Assembly: GCA_014843695.1 (NCBI GenBank)
Contig: CM026386.1
Location: forward strand, 83,567,697 to 83,631,696
Source: Archivesica marissinica
Lineage: Eukaryota > Mollusca > Bivalvia > Venerida > Vesicomyidae
DNA: 64,000 nucleotides
Reading direction: 5' to 3'
The translations under genes were made by a program, and so were the position numbers. This document shows, piece by piece, positions 1 through 15,400 of the stretch. Every line of letters starts with the position of its first letter. Positions within the stretch are counted from its first letter, which is position 1. Below the pieces are notes generated by a model that saw nothing but the letters and a program-made list of their open reading frames with translations, had not been told where the DNA came from and did not search any database.

Positions 1-273
1 CTGATCTGGAATGCCGCCCCAGTCCCTTTGTTATTTTCTCATTCTGTATACTTCCATCTAGTAACTTTGCAGTAATGGACCAGGTTTATAATTAATTATT
101 GTTCTAATGATATCCTCTGAGATATGAGCTACATAGTATTTTATATAATTTATTATATACGTTATATACATACTAATTACAATGGTTACATACATTAGTT
201 TATTCGAATACATTATTTTATTTACATAATTATATGTATGCTATGATATTTACATATATTTATCTTTCAACAG
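1..273. other. End of an upstream intron
   Basis: AT-rich sequence leading to the acceptor at 273. No exon, repeat or RNA gene is visible. Confidence 0.6.
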
Positions 274-402
274 ATATAGACGAGTGTGCCGATCTGGTTC
301 TCAATACATGTAGCGAAATATGCACAAACACACTAGGCGGTTTCTCGTGCAGTTGTGTAGATGGCAGCAACGTTGATCCCACGGATGCAAACAAATGCAT
401 AG
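274..402 (+). CDS. Exon 1 of window: calcium-binding EGF
   Basis: Acceptor CAG at 271-273, donor GT at 403. Residues 1-43 open with DIDEC, the calcium-binding EGF signature, carry six cysteines, and contain [12 protein letters not shown], which fits the Asp/Asn beta-hydroxylation pattern C-x-[DN]-x4-[FY]-x-C-x-C. The exon enters in phase 1, so at least one further exon lies to the left of the window. Confidence 0.9.
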
Positions 403-3400
403 GTAAAGTAGATGTTACCTGGGCTCGCAATGAATGGAGTGTGAGTTTGAACTTGGGAGTGCATGTGTGTTGTCATATGGTTTCAGATCAAGTGACTAAA
501 CATGGCGTACTCGGTACTACTTGGGAGCTAATTTACATATCATGTGACTAATCATGTCGTATTATGTACTACTTGCGGAGCTAATTTACATATCATGTGA
601 CTAAACATGGCGTATTATGTACTACTTGCGGAGCTAATTTACATATCATGTGACTAAACATGGCGTATTATGTACTACTTGCGGAGCTAATTTACATATC
701 ATGTGACTAAACATGGCGTATTATGTACTACTTGCGGAGCTAATTTACATATCATGTGACTAAACATGGCGTATTATGTACTACTTGGGAGCTAATTTAC
801 ATACAATGTGACTAAACGTGGCATAGTATGTACTTCTTGTAGAACTAAATTATTCATCACACTTATATATAGTATAGTATGGTATGGTATGGTGTGGTGT
901 GGTGTGATGTGGTGTGGTGTGGTGTGGTGTGGTGTGGTGTGGTGGTATGGTATAGTATGGTGTGGGCCGTTATCTAATGTTGTCAAAACTTGTGACCCAA
1001 ACCATTTGCATTTTCATACTATGTATTGTATCGTTCTGTGCATAACATTAACTATTGGTTTGCAATAAAATATGATTTAAAAAAATATAGTATAGTAATA
1101 TCTTACACTTTATCCTGTTGTAGTGAACGGAGTATAGTAATATCTTACACTGTATCCTGTTGCAGTGAGCGGAGTATATTAATATATTACACTTTATCAT
1201 GTTGCAGTTAGCGGAGTATAGTAATATCTTACACGTTATCATGTTGCAGTTAGCAGAGTATAGTAATATCTTACATTTTATCCTGTTGCAGTTAGCGGAG
1301 TATAGTAATATCTTACACTTTATCCTGTTGCAGTGAGTAGGGTATAGTAATATCTTACACTTTATACTGTTGCATTCAGCGGAGTATAGTAATATCCTCC
1401 GCTTTATCCTGTTGCATTGAGTGGAGTATAGTAATATCTTACACTTTATCCTGTTGCAGTGAGCAGATTATAGTAATATCTTACACTTTATCCTGTTGCA
1501 GTGAGCAGAGTATAGTAATATCTTACACTTTATACTGTTGCATTCAGCGGAGTATAGTAATATCTTACACTTTATCCTGTTGCAGTGAGCAGATTATAGT
1601 AATATCTTACACTTTATTGTTGGTGGGGTTGTTTTTTTTTACTGTTGCATTCAGCGGAGAATAGTAATATCTTGCACTTTATCCTGTTGCATTGAGCGGA
1701 GTATAGTAATATCTTACACTTTACCCTGTTGCACTGAGTGGAGTATAGTAATATGTTATGCTTTATCCTGTTGCAGTTAGAGGAGTATATTAATATCTTA
1801 CACTGTATCATGTTGCAGTGAGCAAAGTATAGTAATATCTTACACTTGATCCTGTTGCAGTGAGCGAACTTGACAAATCAATCATAACATAATGTTTGTA
1901 GCACATTTTGCATGATATGTTTGAAGCATATGATTTTTAAGTTTTATTCTCATTTCCAGTTTTCGATAAATGTGCAGCAAAAGTGTCCGGATGTGAACAG
2001 AAATGCATTTATGCTGAAGGAAAATCCAGCTGCGAATGCTTTTTCGGATATATACTCAATGATGACAGACTGACATGTACTAAAGGTACACCAGCATGAT
2101 TACATATGTGTGCTTGATGACCTCCACAGGCACAGTCTTACTAAAGTCTGTTATATCTACCAGTGAAACACAAGTTTGAAATTCATATATAAGTATATTT
2201 CATACAGTCCGGCTAGCTATACATGTAAATCCATTTACCTAAACACACTAAAAATGGTAAAGTAATGTAAACTTCCCAATAAAAGAACCATTTCATTTAC
2301 TTTTAACATCATTCAACAAAACATAAAAAGAAAATAAATGTCAAATTGAACAGTCATGTTGAAGACATGCGAAGTACATTGACTGGAATCTCGTGTTGAT
2401 ACAGTTTTGTTTGTTTGTAGACACGCGGATTGATACAAGTCACGTGATTCCATTTCTTATATTACATATACATGTATAAATTGCTATTTTGAATCGGCTA
2501 ACTAGTTTGTGTGATAATAAGAGGATATTGTTGGTTTCAATGTATCATCGAATTCTGTGTCAATGTATCATCGAATTATGTGTCAATGTATCATCGAATT
2601 CTGTGTCAATGTATCATCGAATTCTGTGTCAATGTATCATCGAATTCTGTGTCAATGTATCATCGAATTCTGTGTCAATGTATCATCGAATTCTGTGTCA
2701 ATGTATCATCGAATTCTGTGTCAATGTATCATCGAATTCTGTGTCAATGTATCATCGAATTCTGTGTCAATGTATCATCGAATTCTGTGTCAATGTATCA
2801 TCGAATTATGTGTCAACTAATGAAAGCATTATTATCACGAGTGGCTACCAAGTATAGAGCATTGAAAGCATTATTATCACGTACGGCTGGCAAGTATAGA
2901 ACATTGAAAGCATTATTATCACGTGCGGCTGGCAAGTATAGAACATTGAAAGCATTATTATCACGTACGGCTGGCAAGTATAGAACATTGAAAGCATTAT
3001 TATCACGTACGGCTGGCAAGTATAGAGCATTGAAAGCATTATTATCACGTACGGCTGGCAAGTATAGAACATTGAAGGCATTATTATCACGTACGGCTGG
3101 CAAGTATAGAGCATTGAAAGCATTATTATCACGTACGGCTAGCAAGTATAGAACATTGAAAGCATTATTATCACGAGCGGCTAGCAAGTATAGAGCATTG
3201 AAAGCATTATTATCACGAGTGGTTGGCAAGTATAGAGCATTGAAAGCATTATTATCACGAGTGGTTGGCAAGTATAGAACATTGAAAGCATTATTATCAC
3301 GAGTGGTTGGCAAGTATAGAGCATTGAAAGCATTATTATCACGAGTGGTTGGCAAGTATAGAGCATTGAAAGCATTATTATCACGAGTGGTTGGCAAGTA

Positions 3401-6400
3401 TAGAGCATTGAAAGCATTATTATCACGAGTGGTTGGCAAGTATAGAACATTGAAAGCATTATTATCACGAGTGGTTGGCAAGTATAGAGCATTGAAAGCA
3501 TTATTATCACGAGTGGTTGGCAAGTATAGAGCATTGAAAGCATTATTATCACGAGTGGTTGGCAAGTATAGAGCATTGAAAGCATTATTATCACGAGTGG
3601 TTGGCAAGTATAGAACATTGAAAGCATTATTATCACGAGTGGTTGGCAAGTATAGAGCATTGAAAGCATTATTATCACGAGTGGTTGGCAAGTATAGAGC
3701 ATTGAAAGCATTATTATCACGAGTGGTTGGCAAGTATAGAGCATTGAAAGCATTATTATCACGAGTGGCTAGCATGAGTGATAATACAAGCTTTCAACGT
3801 TCATAGGTGAAAATGTATTCGATCATTCACTTAAACAAACAAATGTTCTTTTCATATGAGGCTGAACAGTGGTTTTATGATATAAAACGATGTAACTGTG
3901 CGTTAATTGGAACTACAACTTCGTGTTTAGACGACGATAAATGGCGCCCTTAAAACTGACAGCTCAAGGTGACAACGTTTCATCATGCAGCAGCGAGGTA
4001 CCGCTGAAAAATATCTACATTTCATTGGAATGCATAACATAAAATAATATCTTTTTATTGTACAGTGTCTGACCCGTGTACGCTTTTCCCGGACACAAAC
4101 TGCACGGACATTTGTTTGGTGGTGGACGAAGCTGCAGTGTGTTCATGCAGTGCTGGATATCTTCTCGGTACAGACAACCAAACTTGCTTAGGTTAGTACG
4201 AGTATTTGAAATCTTCGTTCTTCTGTAAATTACAACGCGTAGTTATGAAGAGATGAACAAGTAAGTGAAACTTGTTATTCTTTAAGGATTGTCTTCATAC
4301 AACAGTCGACATATGTGCAGCCACGAATGGGTCTTGGTTGAGACATTGTTAGTCTTTTGAAATCAAAGCGTAATGCGGACCAGTGGTAGTAAATTGCATC
4401 CGTGGCATGGCGGACCCTAGGCACTATTCTACACCACAAACACAGTTGACTCATACATGGCCCTTCCAAAACAGCAATCATGCGTCAATCGTAGATGTAA
4501 ATAAACTACAACACGGGTCTGCTGAACTTAGCGAACCCACTATTTCGGAATTGATATTGAGTTCGTAATCGTTCAATTGCTTCAAATGTTAATGCATTAA
4601 TGACTCGTCTGATTTTCTTGTGTGTTGTTTTCATATAATAATGGGTTTCTTCTGAAACACCATGTTTGCAATATTTGATGTATTTTGTATGTCCGCATTA
4701 TGTTTATGTTTCCATTATGTTACGGCATTTGTATATTTGTAATATCTGATGTATTTTGTATGTCCGCATTATGTTTATGTTTTCATTATGTTACGGCATT
4801 TGTATGTTTCCAATATTTGATGTATTTTGTATGTCCGCATTATGTTTATGTTTCCATTATGTTACGGCATTTGTATATTTGTAATATCTGATGTATTTTG
4901 TATGTCCGCATTATGTTTATGTTTTCATTATGTTACGGCATTTGTATATTTGTAATATCTGATCTATTTTGTATGTCCGCATTATGTTTATGTTTCCATT
5001 GTGTTATGGCATTTGTATGTTTGTAATATCCGATGTATTTTGAATGTGTTTTTAATTTCATATGATACTCTTCAGAAATGGAGGAAATAAAGATGATTTA
5101 GGAATTTTGTTGAGTGTAGTTAATGAGATGTAGCTACCGGGTAGCTCTGCTAGTGAAACCAATACTTTACGTTGCATCTTTATGTTTTGTCACAGATATA
5201 AACGAGTGTGATATCAATCTGGCACTTAACATGTGCAGTGACAATTCCACGTGCGTCAACTCCGCTGGTGGATATGTATGCAGATGTGACACCGGATTCA
5301 AGCTTGAAAACGACGGGAGAACGTGTAAAGGTGTGTATTCATAAAATTACAAGCTCTGTTACAACTGGTCATTATTTCTTCTCCTTGAGAACCCATTCAT
5401 AACATTTAAATATTCATGAGAATATCGATATGTTTTTGCTACTGATCGACACTGATCGATGTCTTCACCTCCATCCACTCTGTGTAGAGACTGAAGTACT
5501 GTTTGTCATGTCCATCTGTCAATGTGCGCATACCGGTACCACCCACATACTCCATGATGTATTGGTGTCAGCTTTTGGTGTTAAATAACCATCACAAGTA
5601 TAATTTACAGTTGAATATCAACAACAAAACGTAACTGTCATCCGTGTTGTATAAAACTATCCCGAATAAAATAATGCCATCGTCATGGACGTTTGTAAGA
5701 AACATTCGACAATACTATTCCCTAATATTAGTACTTGAGCATGCAGCCGCAAACTGGAATTTCTCCAAAATGTATAATTAGTTAATTACCTAATATTACA
5801 TCTTCTAATCACACTACGAAATCTTTCACAGAATGCGATGCCTTTCATTTCGGGGAAAACTGTGCTACTGAGTGCAATTGTACACCGGGAGCTACCAGAT
5901 GCGACTCGTTGACGGGATGTGTCTGCGAGCCTGGATGGACTGGGGATAAGTGTGGCATGGACAAGAATGAATGTACTACATTTCCCTGCACCGGCGACCA
6001 CATAGAGTGCATCAACACACCTGGATCGTATGTATGCGCCTGCATAACAGGATATGCGGTGGACGCAAACGGAACATGTCAAGGTGAGCTGGAATGGTAT
6101 TGTACACAATAGCTATTAGTAACCCTTCATGGGAACTCAATGAAACTATGCACACATGTAACCATTACAACCTGATTGGATATAGAGAACAAGAACCATA
6201 ACTCTGCTTACACAAATATATAACACGTGTTTCGGTATTGTGTACACATTTACTTGAGACAAGTGTTTCGGTGTTGTGTAAAGATGTACTTGAGACACGT
6301 GTTCCCATAGTGGGTACACATTTGTTTTAACTTCGGTAGTGTTTTAATACTTTTAATCATATTTGCTATTTGACATTTACATTACATACATAATCATGAC

Positions 6401-9400
6401 AAAGCAAAGAAAAAGCAAAATTGGTTTGCCAACAATGTCTAGGAACATTAGTAAGCTGCCCTACCCAAACCGTCGGCAGTGTGTAAATTAGCTCGATTGT
6501 GACGCAGTTTTTTTAAAACTAATCGCTCATTCCAGTGTGACATTATGAGTGGTACACAAGGGGACTTTATATGCGCTTCATGCTAAATAATAGTTAAGGT
6601 GTCCATATATAGAACTGTATGCACGATTGGTCTCTCTGTATGTAGTCTAAAGTAATGTTAATAGGTCGGAGGTAATAGTGTTGCTAACTTTACTTGAGAG
6701 TCTGGATACAGCGTGCTAGGAGTTAGCTGGACGCTGAAAGCTGAGATGCTTCGTAATATGATACTAATAAGTAACTTAAACCAGACTGGAAATGGTTACG
6801 GCTAAAGCCTGTGAGAGAAACACGTTGTTAGCATAATAATCATAATTATAGGAAAGACTTTATGTAACGCGGATACTTTGATACTATGTGATGTAAAGTG
6901 TTATATTGTGTGGACACTGTTGTAATTATTTGATAGTAAAACTGTTGTTATACATCGACGGCTTGTGTTATGAACTAGATCACCGAGTAAAACTGTTGCT
7001 ATACATCGACGGCTTGTGTTATGAACTAGATCACCGAGTAAAACTGTTGCTATACATCGACGGCTTGTGTTATGAACTAGATCACCGAGTAAAACTGTTG
7101 CTATACATCGACGGCTTCTGTTATGAACTAGATCACCGAACGTAGAACCTGGGTTGATAATGTTACACCAGGAGAGAGATAAGTAGATAGTGACTGTATG
7201 GTGGCATGATATATAGTACATACTGTATGGATAGTGAGTAGATAGTAACTGTATAGTAGCATGATATATAGTACATACTGTATGGATAGTAAGTAGATAG
7301 TAACTGTATAGTAGCATGATATATAGTACATACTGTATGGATAGTGAGTAGATAGTAACTGTATAGTAGCATGATATATAGTACATACTGTATGGATAGT
7401 GAGTAGATAGTAACTGTATAGTAACATGATATATAGTACCTACTGTATGGGTAGTGAGTAGATAGTAACTGTATAGTAGCATGATATATAGTACATACTG
7501 TATGGGTAGTGAGTAGATAGTAACTGTATGGTAGCATGATATATAGTACATACTGTATGGATAGTGAGTAGATAGTAACTGTATAATAGCATGATATATA
7601 GTACCTACTGTATGGATAGTGAGTAGATAGTAACTGTATTGTAGCATGATACATAGTACATACTGTATATATAGTGAGTAGATAGTAACTGTATGGTAGC
7701 ATGATATATAGTACATACTGTATATATAGTGAGTAGATAGTAACTGTATAATAGCATGATATATAGTACCTACTGTATGGATAGTGAGTAGATAGTAACT
7801 GTATAGTAGCGTGATAAATAGTACATACTGTATATATAGTGAGTAGATAGTAACTGTATAGTAGCATGATATATAGTACATACTGTATGGATAGTGAGTA
7901 GATAGTAACTGTATAGTAGTGTGATATATAGTACATACTGTATGGGTAGTGAGTAGATAGTAACTGTATGGATAGTGAGTAGATAATAACTGTATAATAG
8001 CATGATATATAGTACATACTGTATGGATAGTGAGTATATAGTAACTGTATGGATAGTGAGTAGATAATAACTGTATAATAGCATGATATATAGTACATAC
8101 TGTGTGGATAGTGAGCAGATAGTAACTGTATAGTAGCATGATATATAGTACATACTGTATGGATAGTGAGTAGATAGTAACTGTATAGTAGCATGATATA
8201 TAGTACATACTGTATGGATAGTGAGTAGATAGTAACTGTATAGTAGCATGATATATAGTACATACTGTATGGGTAGTGAGTAGATAGTAACTGTATAGTA
8301 GCATGATATATAGTACATACTGTATGGATAGTGAGTAGATAGTAACTGTATAGTAGCATGATATATAGTACATACTGTATGGATAGTGAGTAGATAGTAA
8401 CTGTATAGTAGCATGATATATAGTACATACTGTATGGATAGTGAGTAGATAGTAACTGTATAGTAACATGATATATAGTACCTACTGTATGGGTAGTGAG
8501 TAGATAGTAACTGTATAGTAGCATGATATATAGTACATACTGTACGGGTAGTGAGTAGATAGTAACTGTATGGTAGCATGATATATAGTACATACTGTAT
8601 GGATAGTGAGTAGATAGTAACTGTATAATAGCATGATATATAGTACCTACTGTATGGATAGTGAGTAGATAGTAACTGTATTGTAGCATGATACATAGTA
8701 CATACTGTATATATAGTGAGTAGATAGTAACTGTATGGTAGCATGATATATAGTACATACTGTATATATAGTGAGTAGATAGTAACTGTATAATAGCATG
8801 ATAAATAGTACATACTGTATATATAGTGAGTAGATAGTAACTGTATAGTAGCATGATATATAGTACATACTGTATGGATAGTGAGTAGATAGTAACTGTA
8901 TAGTAGTGTGATATATAGTACATACTGTATGGGTAGTGAGTAGATAGTAACTGTATGGATAGTGAGTAGTTAATAACTGTATAATAGCATGATATATAGT
9001 ACATACTGTATGGATAGTGAGTATATAGTAACTGTATGGATAGTGAGTAGATAATAACTGTATAATAGCATGATATATAGTACATACTGTATGGATAGTG
9101 AGTAGATAGTAACTGTATAGTAGCATGATATATAGTACATACTGTGTGGATAGTGAGTAGATAGTAACTGTATAGTAGCATGATATATAGTACATACTGT
9201 ATGGGTAGTGAGTAGATAGTAACTGTATAGTAGCATGATATATAGTACATACAGTAACATGATATATAGTACATACTGTATGGATAGTAAGTAGATAGTA
9301 ACTGTATAGTAGCATGATATATAGTACATACTGTGTGGATAGTGAGTAGATAGTAACTGTATAGTAGCATGCTATATAGTACATACTGTATGGATAGTGA

Positions 9401-12400
9401 GTAGATAGTAACTGTATAGTAGCATGATATATAGTACATACTGTATGGGTAGTGAGTAGATAGTAACCGTATAGTAGCATGATATATAGTACATACTGTA
9501 TGGATAGTGAGTAGATAGTAACTGTATAGTAGCGTGATATATAGTACATACTGTATGGATAGTGAGTAGATAGTAACTGTATTGTAGCATGATATATAGT
9601 ACATACTGTATGGATAGTGAGTAGATAGTAACTGTATAATAGCATGATATATAGTACATACTGTATGGATAGTGAGTAGATAGTAACTGTATAATAGCAT
9701 GATATATAGTACATACTGTAACATGATATATAGTACATACTGTAGCATGATATATAGTACATACTGTAACATGATATATAGTACATACTGTATGGATAGT
9801 GAGTAGATAGTAACTGTATAATAGCATGATATATAGTACATACTGTATGGATAGTGAGTAGATAGTAACTGTATAATAGCATGATATATAGTACATACTG
9901 TAACATGATATATAGTACATACTGTAGCATGATATATAGTACATACTGTAACATGATATATAGTACATACTGTATGGATAGTGAGTAGATAGTAACTGTA
10001 TAATAGCATGATATATAGTACATACTGTATGGATAGTGAGTAGATAGTAACTGTATAATAGCATGATATATAGTACATACTGTAACATGATATATAGTAC
10101 ATACTGTAACATGATATATAGTACATACTGTAACATGATATATAGTACATATTGTATGGGTAGTGAGTAGATAGTATTATTATGGATAGGCATGTCATAT
10201 ATACGATGTTCCTTGTTATGTTCACAGAAGTGGACGAGTGTTCAAGTATGTCCCTGCACGATTGCAGTCAGGTCTGTACGAACACGGTGGGAGGCTATCA
10301 GTGTAGCTGCCACTCAGGTTTCCTACAGAATGGAACAGCCTGCAATGGTGAGAAATATTTATGTTAATATATTCAGAATAATTAACGTTGTTGGAGGGTA
10401 TATGCCTATTGATGTGTCTGTTCGCAAAAGGTAGTGTTCGCACAATATGTCTTTGGTTATTTCAGGTATATTTGAAATAATTCATTCCTCATTTTCTATC
10501 ACAGAGCATACATGTCAGTCAGGATGGTTGACGCTCGATAACAAATACATATATAACAAATACAAACTGTTCTTACTAAAACTATTAAATGCCTATTATG
10601 TCTGTGCAAGCATATACCATTGAAAGCATTATTATCACGAGCGGCTAGCAAGTATATAGCATTGAAAGCATTATTATCACGAGTGGTTGGCAAGTATATA
10701 CCATTGAAAGCATTATTATCACGAGCGGTTGGCAAGTATATAACATTGAAAGCATTATTATCACGAGTGGTTGGCAAGCATAGAACATTGAAAGCATTAT
10801 TATCACGAGTGGTTGGCAAGCATAGAACATTGAAAGCATTATTATCACGAGTGGTTGGCAAGCATAGAACATTGAAAGCATTATTATCACGAGCGGTTGG
10901 CAAGTATATAACATTGAAAGCATTATTATCACGAGTGGTTGGCAAGCATAGAACATTGAAAGCATTATTATCACGAGTGGTTGGCAAGTATATACCATTG
11001 AAAGCATTATTATCACGAGTGGTTGGCAAGTATAGAACATTGAAAGCATTATTATCACGAGTGGTTGGCAAGTATAGAACATTGAAAGCATTATTATCAC
11101 GAGTGGTTGGCAAGTATAGAACATTGAAAGCATTATTATCACGAGTGGTTGGCAAGTATAGAACATTGAAAGCATTATTATCACGAGTGGTTGGCAAGTA
11201 TAGAACATTGAAAGCATTATTATCACGTGAGTGGTTGGCAAGTATATAACATTGAAAGCATTATTATCACGAGTGGTTGGCAAGCATAGAACATTGAAAG
11301 CATTGTTATCACGAATGGCTGGCAAGTATAGAGCATTGAAAGCATTATTATCACGAATGGCTAGCAAGTATAGAGCATTGAAAGCATTATTGTCACGAGT
11401 GGCTAGCAAGTATAGAACATTGAAAGCATTATTATCACGAGCGGCTGGCAAGTATAGAACATTGAAAGCATTATTATCACGAGTGGTTGGCAAGTATAGA
11501 ACATTGAAAGCATTATTATCACGAGTGGTTGGCAAGCATAGAACATTGAAAGCATTATTATCACGAGTGGTTGGCAAGCATAGAACATTGAAAGCATTAT
11601 TATCACGAGTGGTTGGCAAGCATAGAACATTGAAAGCATTATTATCACGAGTGGTTGGCAAGCATAGAACATTGAAAGCATTATTATCACGAGTGGTTGG
11701 CAAGCATAGAACATTGAAAGCATTATTATCACGAGTGGTTGGCAAGTATAGAACATTGAAAGCATTATTATCACGAGTGGTTGGCAAGCATAGAACATTG
11801 AAAGCATTATTATCACGAGTGGTTGGCAAGCATAGAACATTGAAAGCATTATTATCACGAGTGGTTGGCAAGCATAGAACATTGAAAGCATTATTATCAC
11901 GAGTGGTTGGCAAGCATAGAACATTGAAAGCATTATTATCACGAGTGGTTGGCAAGTATATAACATTGAAAGCATTATTATCACGAGTGGTTGGCAAGTA
12001 TAGAGCATTGAAAGCATTATTATCACGAGTGGTTGGCAAGTATATAACATTGAAAGCATTATTATCACGAGTGGTTGGCAAGCATAGAACATTGAAAGCA
12101 TTGTTATCACGAATGGCTGGCAAGTATATAGCATTGAAAGCATTATTGTCACGAGTGGCTAGCAAATATAGAACATTGAAAGCATTATTATCACGAGCGG
12201 CTGGCAAATATAGAACATTGAAAGCATTATTATCACGAATGGCTGGCAAGTATAGAGCATTGAAAGCATTATTATCACGAATGGTTGGCAAGTATAGAGC
12301 ATTGAAAGCATTATTGTCACGAATGGTTGGCAAGTATAGAGCATTGAAAGCATTATTATCACGAGTGGTTGGCAAGTATAGAGCATTGAAAGCATTATTA

Positions 12401-15400
12401 TCACGAATGGTTGGCAAGTATAGAGCATTGAAAGCATTATTATCACGTCACGAGTGGTTGGCAAGTATAGAGCATTGAAAGCATTATTATCACGAGCGGC
12501 TAGCAAGTATAGAGCATTGAAAGCATTATTATCACGAATGGTTGGCAAGTATAGAGCATTGAAAGCATTATTATCACGTCACGAGTGGTTGGCAAGTATA
12601 GAGCATTGAAAGCATTATTATCACGAGTGGTTGGCAAGTATATAACATTGAAAGCATTATTATCACGAGTGGTTGGCAAGCATAGAACATTGAAAGCATT
12701 GTTATCACGAATGGCTGGCAAGTATATAGCATTGAAAGCATTATTGTCACGAGTGGCTAGCAAATATAGAACATTGAAAGCATTATTATCACGAGCGGCT
12801 GGCAAATATAGAACATTGAAAGCATTATTATCACGAATGGCTGGCAAGTATAGAGCATTGAAAGCATTATTATCACGAATGGTTGGCAAGTATAGAGCAT
12901 TGAAAGCATTATTATCACGAATGGTTGGCAAGTATAGAGCATTGAAAGCATTATTATCACGAGTGGTTGGCAAGTATAGAGCATTGAAAGCATTATTATC
13001 ACGAATGGTTGGCAAGTATAGAGCATTGAAAGCATTATTATCACGTCACGAGTGGTTGGCAAGTATAGAGCATTGAAAGCATTATTATCACGAGCGGCTA
13101 GCAAGTATAGAGCATTGAAAGCATTATTATCACGTCACGAGTGGTTGGCAAGTATAGAGCATTGAAAGCATTATTATCACGAGTGGTTGGCAAGTATATA
13201 ACATTGAAAGCATTATTATCACGAGTGGTTGGCAAGTATAGAGCATTGAAAGCATTATTATCACGAGTGGTTGGCAAGTATAGAGCATTGAAAGCATTAT
13301 TATCACGAGTGGTTGGCAAGTATAGAGCATTGAAAGCATTATTATCACGAGTGGTTGGCAAGTATATAACATTGAAAGCATTATTATCGCGAGTGGTTGG
13401 CAAGTATATAACATTGAAAGCATTATTATCACGAGTGGTTGGCAAGTATAGAACATTGAAAGCATTATTATCGCGAGTGGTTAGCAAGAGTGATAATACA
13501 AGCTTTCTAAGTTCATAGGTGAACATGTTTCCCACAGAATGGAACATCCTGCAATGGTGATAGATATTTATGTTAATACACTCAGAATAATTAAGGTTGT
13601 TAGTAGGGTGTATGTCTATTAGTGTGTCAGTGCGCAAAGGGTAGTGTTCACACACAATGTCTTAAAGTGGTTTTTGTCAGGTATATTTGAAATAATGCAT
13701 TCCTCATTTTTTAGCCATATCACAGAGTATACATTTCAGTCAGGATGGTTGACGTTCACGATGACATGTACATATGTAAACTTGCCTATTATGTCTGTGA
13801 AATTAGTAGTCTATTCAATTTATTAAGATCGTATACCAAGTCGACTATTACAATGTCTTGGTCGTGTATTATTGCCTTAATATCATAACATGTATTAATA
13901 TCATAAATGTTTGTCTGTATTTAGTACATATAGCATAACTTATATGTAAGCTGCATCGTGTGTGTCTTGTATTTAGTACATATAGCCTAACTAATATGTA
14001 AACTGCATCGTGTTTGTCCTCTATTTAGTACATATAGCATAACTTATATGTAAACTGTATCATGTTTGTCTTGTATTGAAATATAGATATCAACGAGTGT
14101 GAAGGTCAGAATGAATGTGATCACACATGCTCTAATACAGTGGGCGCTTACCGGTGTTTGTGTGATGATGGCTTCAAACTGAGTATAGAAGATAAGACAA
14201 CGTGCATTCGTAAGTTTTCTAATATGCTCCAGAAGTAATACTTCTTTTGATCACTTGTTCTTATAGTTAGTTCACACAGATCCATATATTTTAAACACAT
14301 GCATATTAACGTTAATGCTGACCCATGGATTCAAGCAAATCCACAGTAGTGTCCACATATCCATGAATTTAAACACATCCACAGTAATGTTCATATTACT
14401 GTCCGATTAGAACAGTGGTTGGCGCGCTCGCTTCTCACCAATGCAACCCGGGTTCGATCCTCGGACCGGGAAGTATGTGAGATGGTACGGTGGTCGCTAG
14501 ATCGGACAGGTGGGTTTTCTCCGGATACTTTGGTTTCCTCATACACAAATGACCACATATACGCTTTCATCCGTGCCAACGAGAGTGATTAATATAAGTT
14601 TTTAAAACTTGCTTCGCAATCGTTGTAAAATAAATAAAGTTTAAATTGATTATACAAACACATGGATTTAATCATATCCTCGGTGACATCCATATAGACC
14701 CATGTATCTACATCTTTTATTTAACCATGTCTGTGGTGACATCTACTCAGTTTTACAAATTTAGCACTTGCATTGTGCCGTCCATACATATATAAGGATT
14801 TAAATACGTCCGTTGTGTCGTCCATACAGATCTAAGGATTTAAATAACGTTGTATCATCCATACAGATCTAAGGATTTAAATACGTCCGTTGTATCGTGC
14901 ATACAGATCTAAGGATTTAAATACGTCCGTTGTATCGTCCATACAGATCTAAGGATTTAATGCTTGTGATGTATCGTCCATACAGATCTAATGATTTAAA
15001 TACGTCCGTTGTATCGTGCATACAGATCTAAGGATTTAAATACGTCCGTTGTATCGTGCATACAGATCTAATGATTTAAATACGTCCGTTGTATCGTGCA
15101 TACAGATATAAGGATTTAACGCTTGCGTTGTATCGTGCATACAGATCTAAGGATTTAACGCTTGCGTTGTATTGTCCATACATATCTAAGGATTTAAATA
15201 ACGTTGTATCATCCATACAGATCTAAGGATTTAAATACGTCCGTTGTACCATCCATACAGATCTAATGATTCAAATACGTCCGTTGTATCGTGTATACAG
15301 ATCTAAGGATTTAAATACGTCCGTTGTATCGTCTATACAGATCTAAGGATTTAATGCTTGTGATGTATCGTCCATACAGATCTAAGGATTTAATGCTTGT

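Noticed and set aside
2511..3806. 431-codon plus ORF ([14 protein letters not shown] repeats) and a 320-codon minus ORF
   Set aside because: The 23- and 42-bp arrays of intron 2. Both strands are open because 42 is a multiple of three; no splice or coding context.
7163..10225. 1020-codon minus-strand ORF and overlapping ORFs at 6901-8469 and 8647-10023
   Set aside because: These are the 55-bp minisatellite read in frames that happen to lack stops; the protein cycles through the same peptide in three phases and overlaps exon 6.
10645..13104. Long ORFs on both strands in intron 6
   Set aside because: Same 42-bp satellite as intron 2; frame changes only where units have indels.
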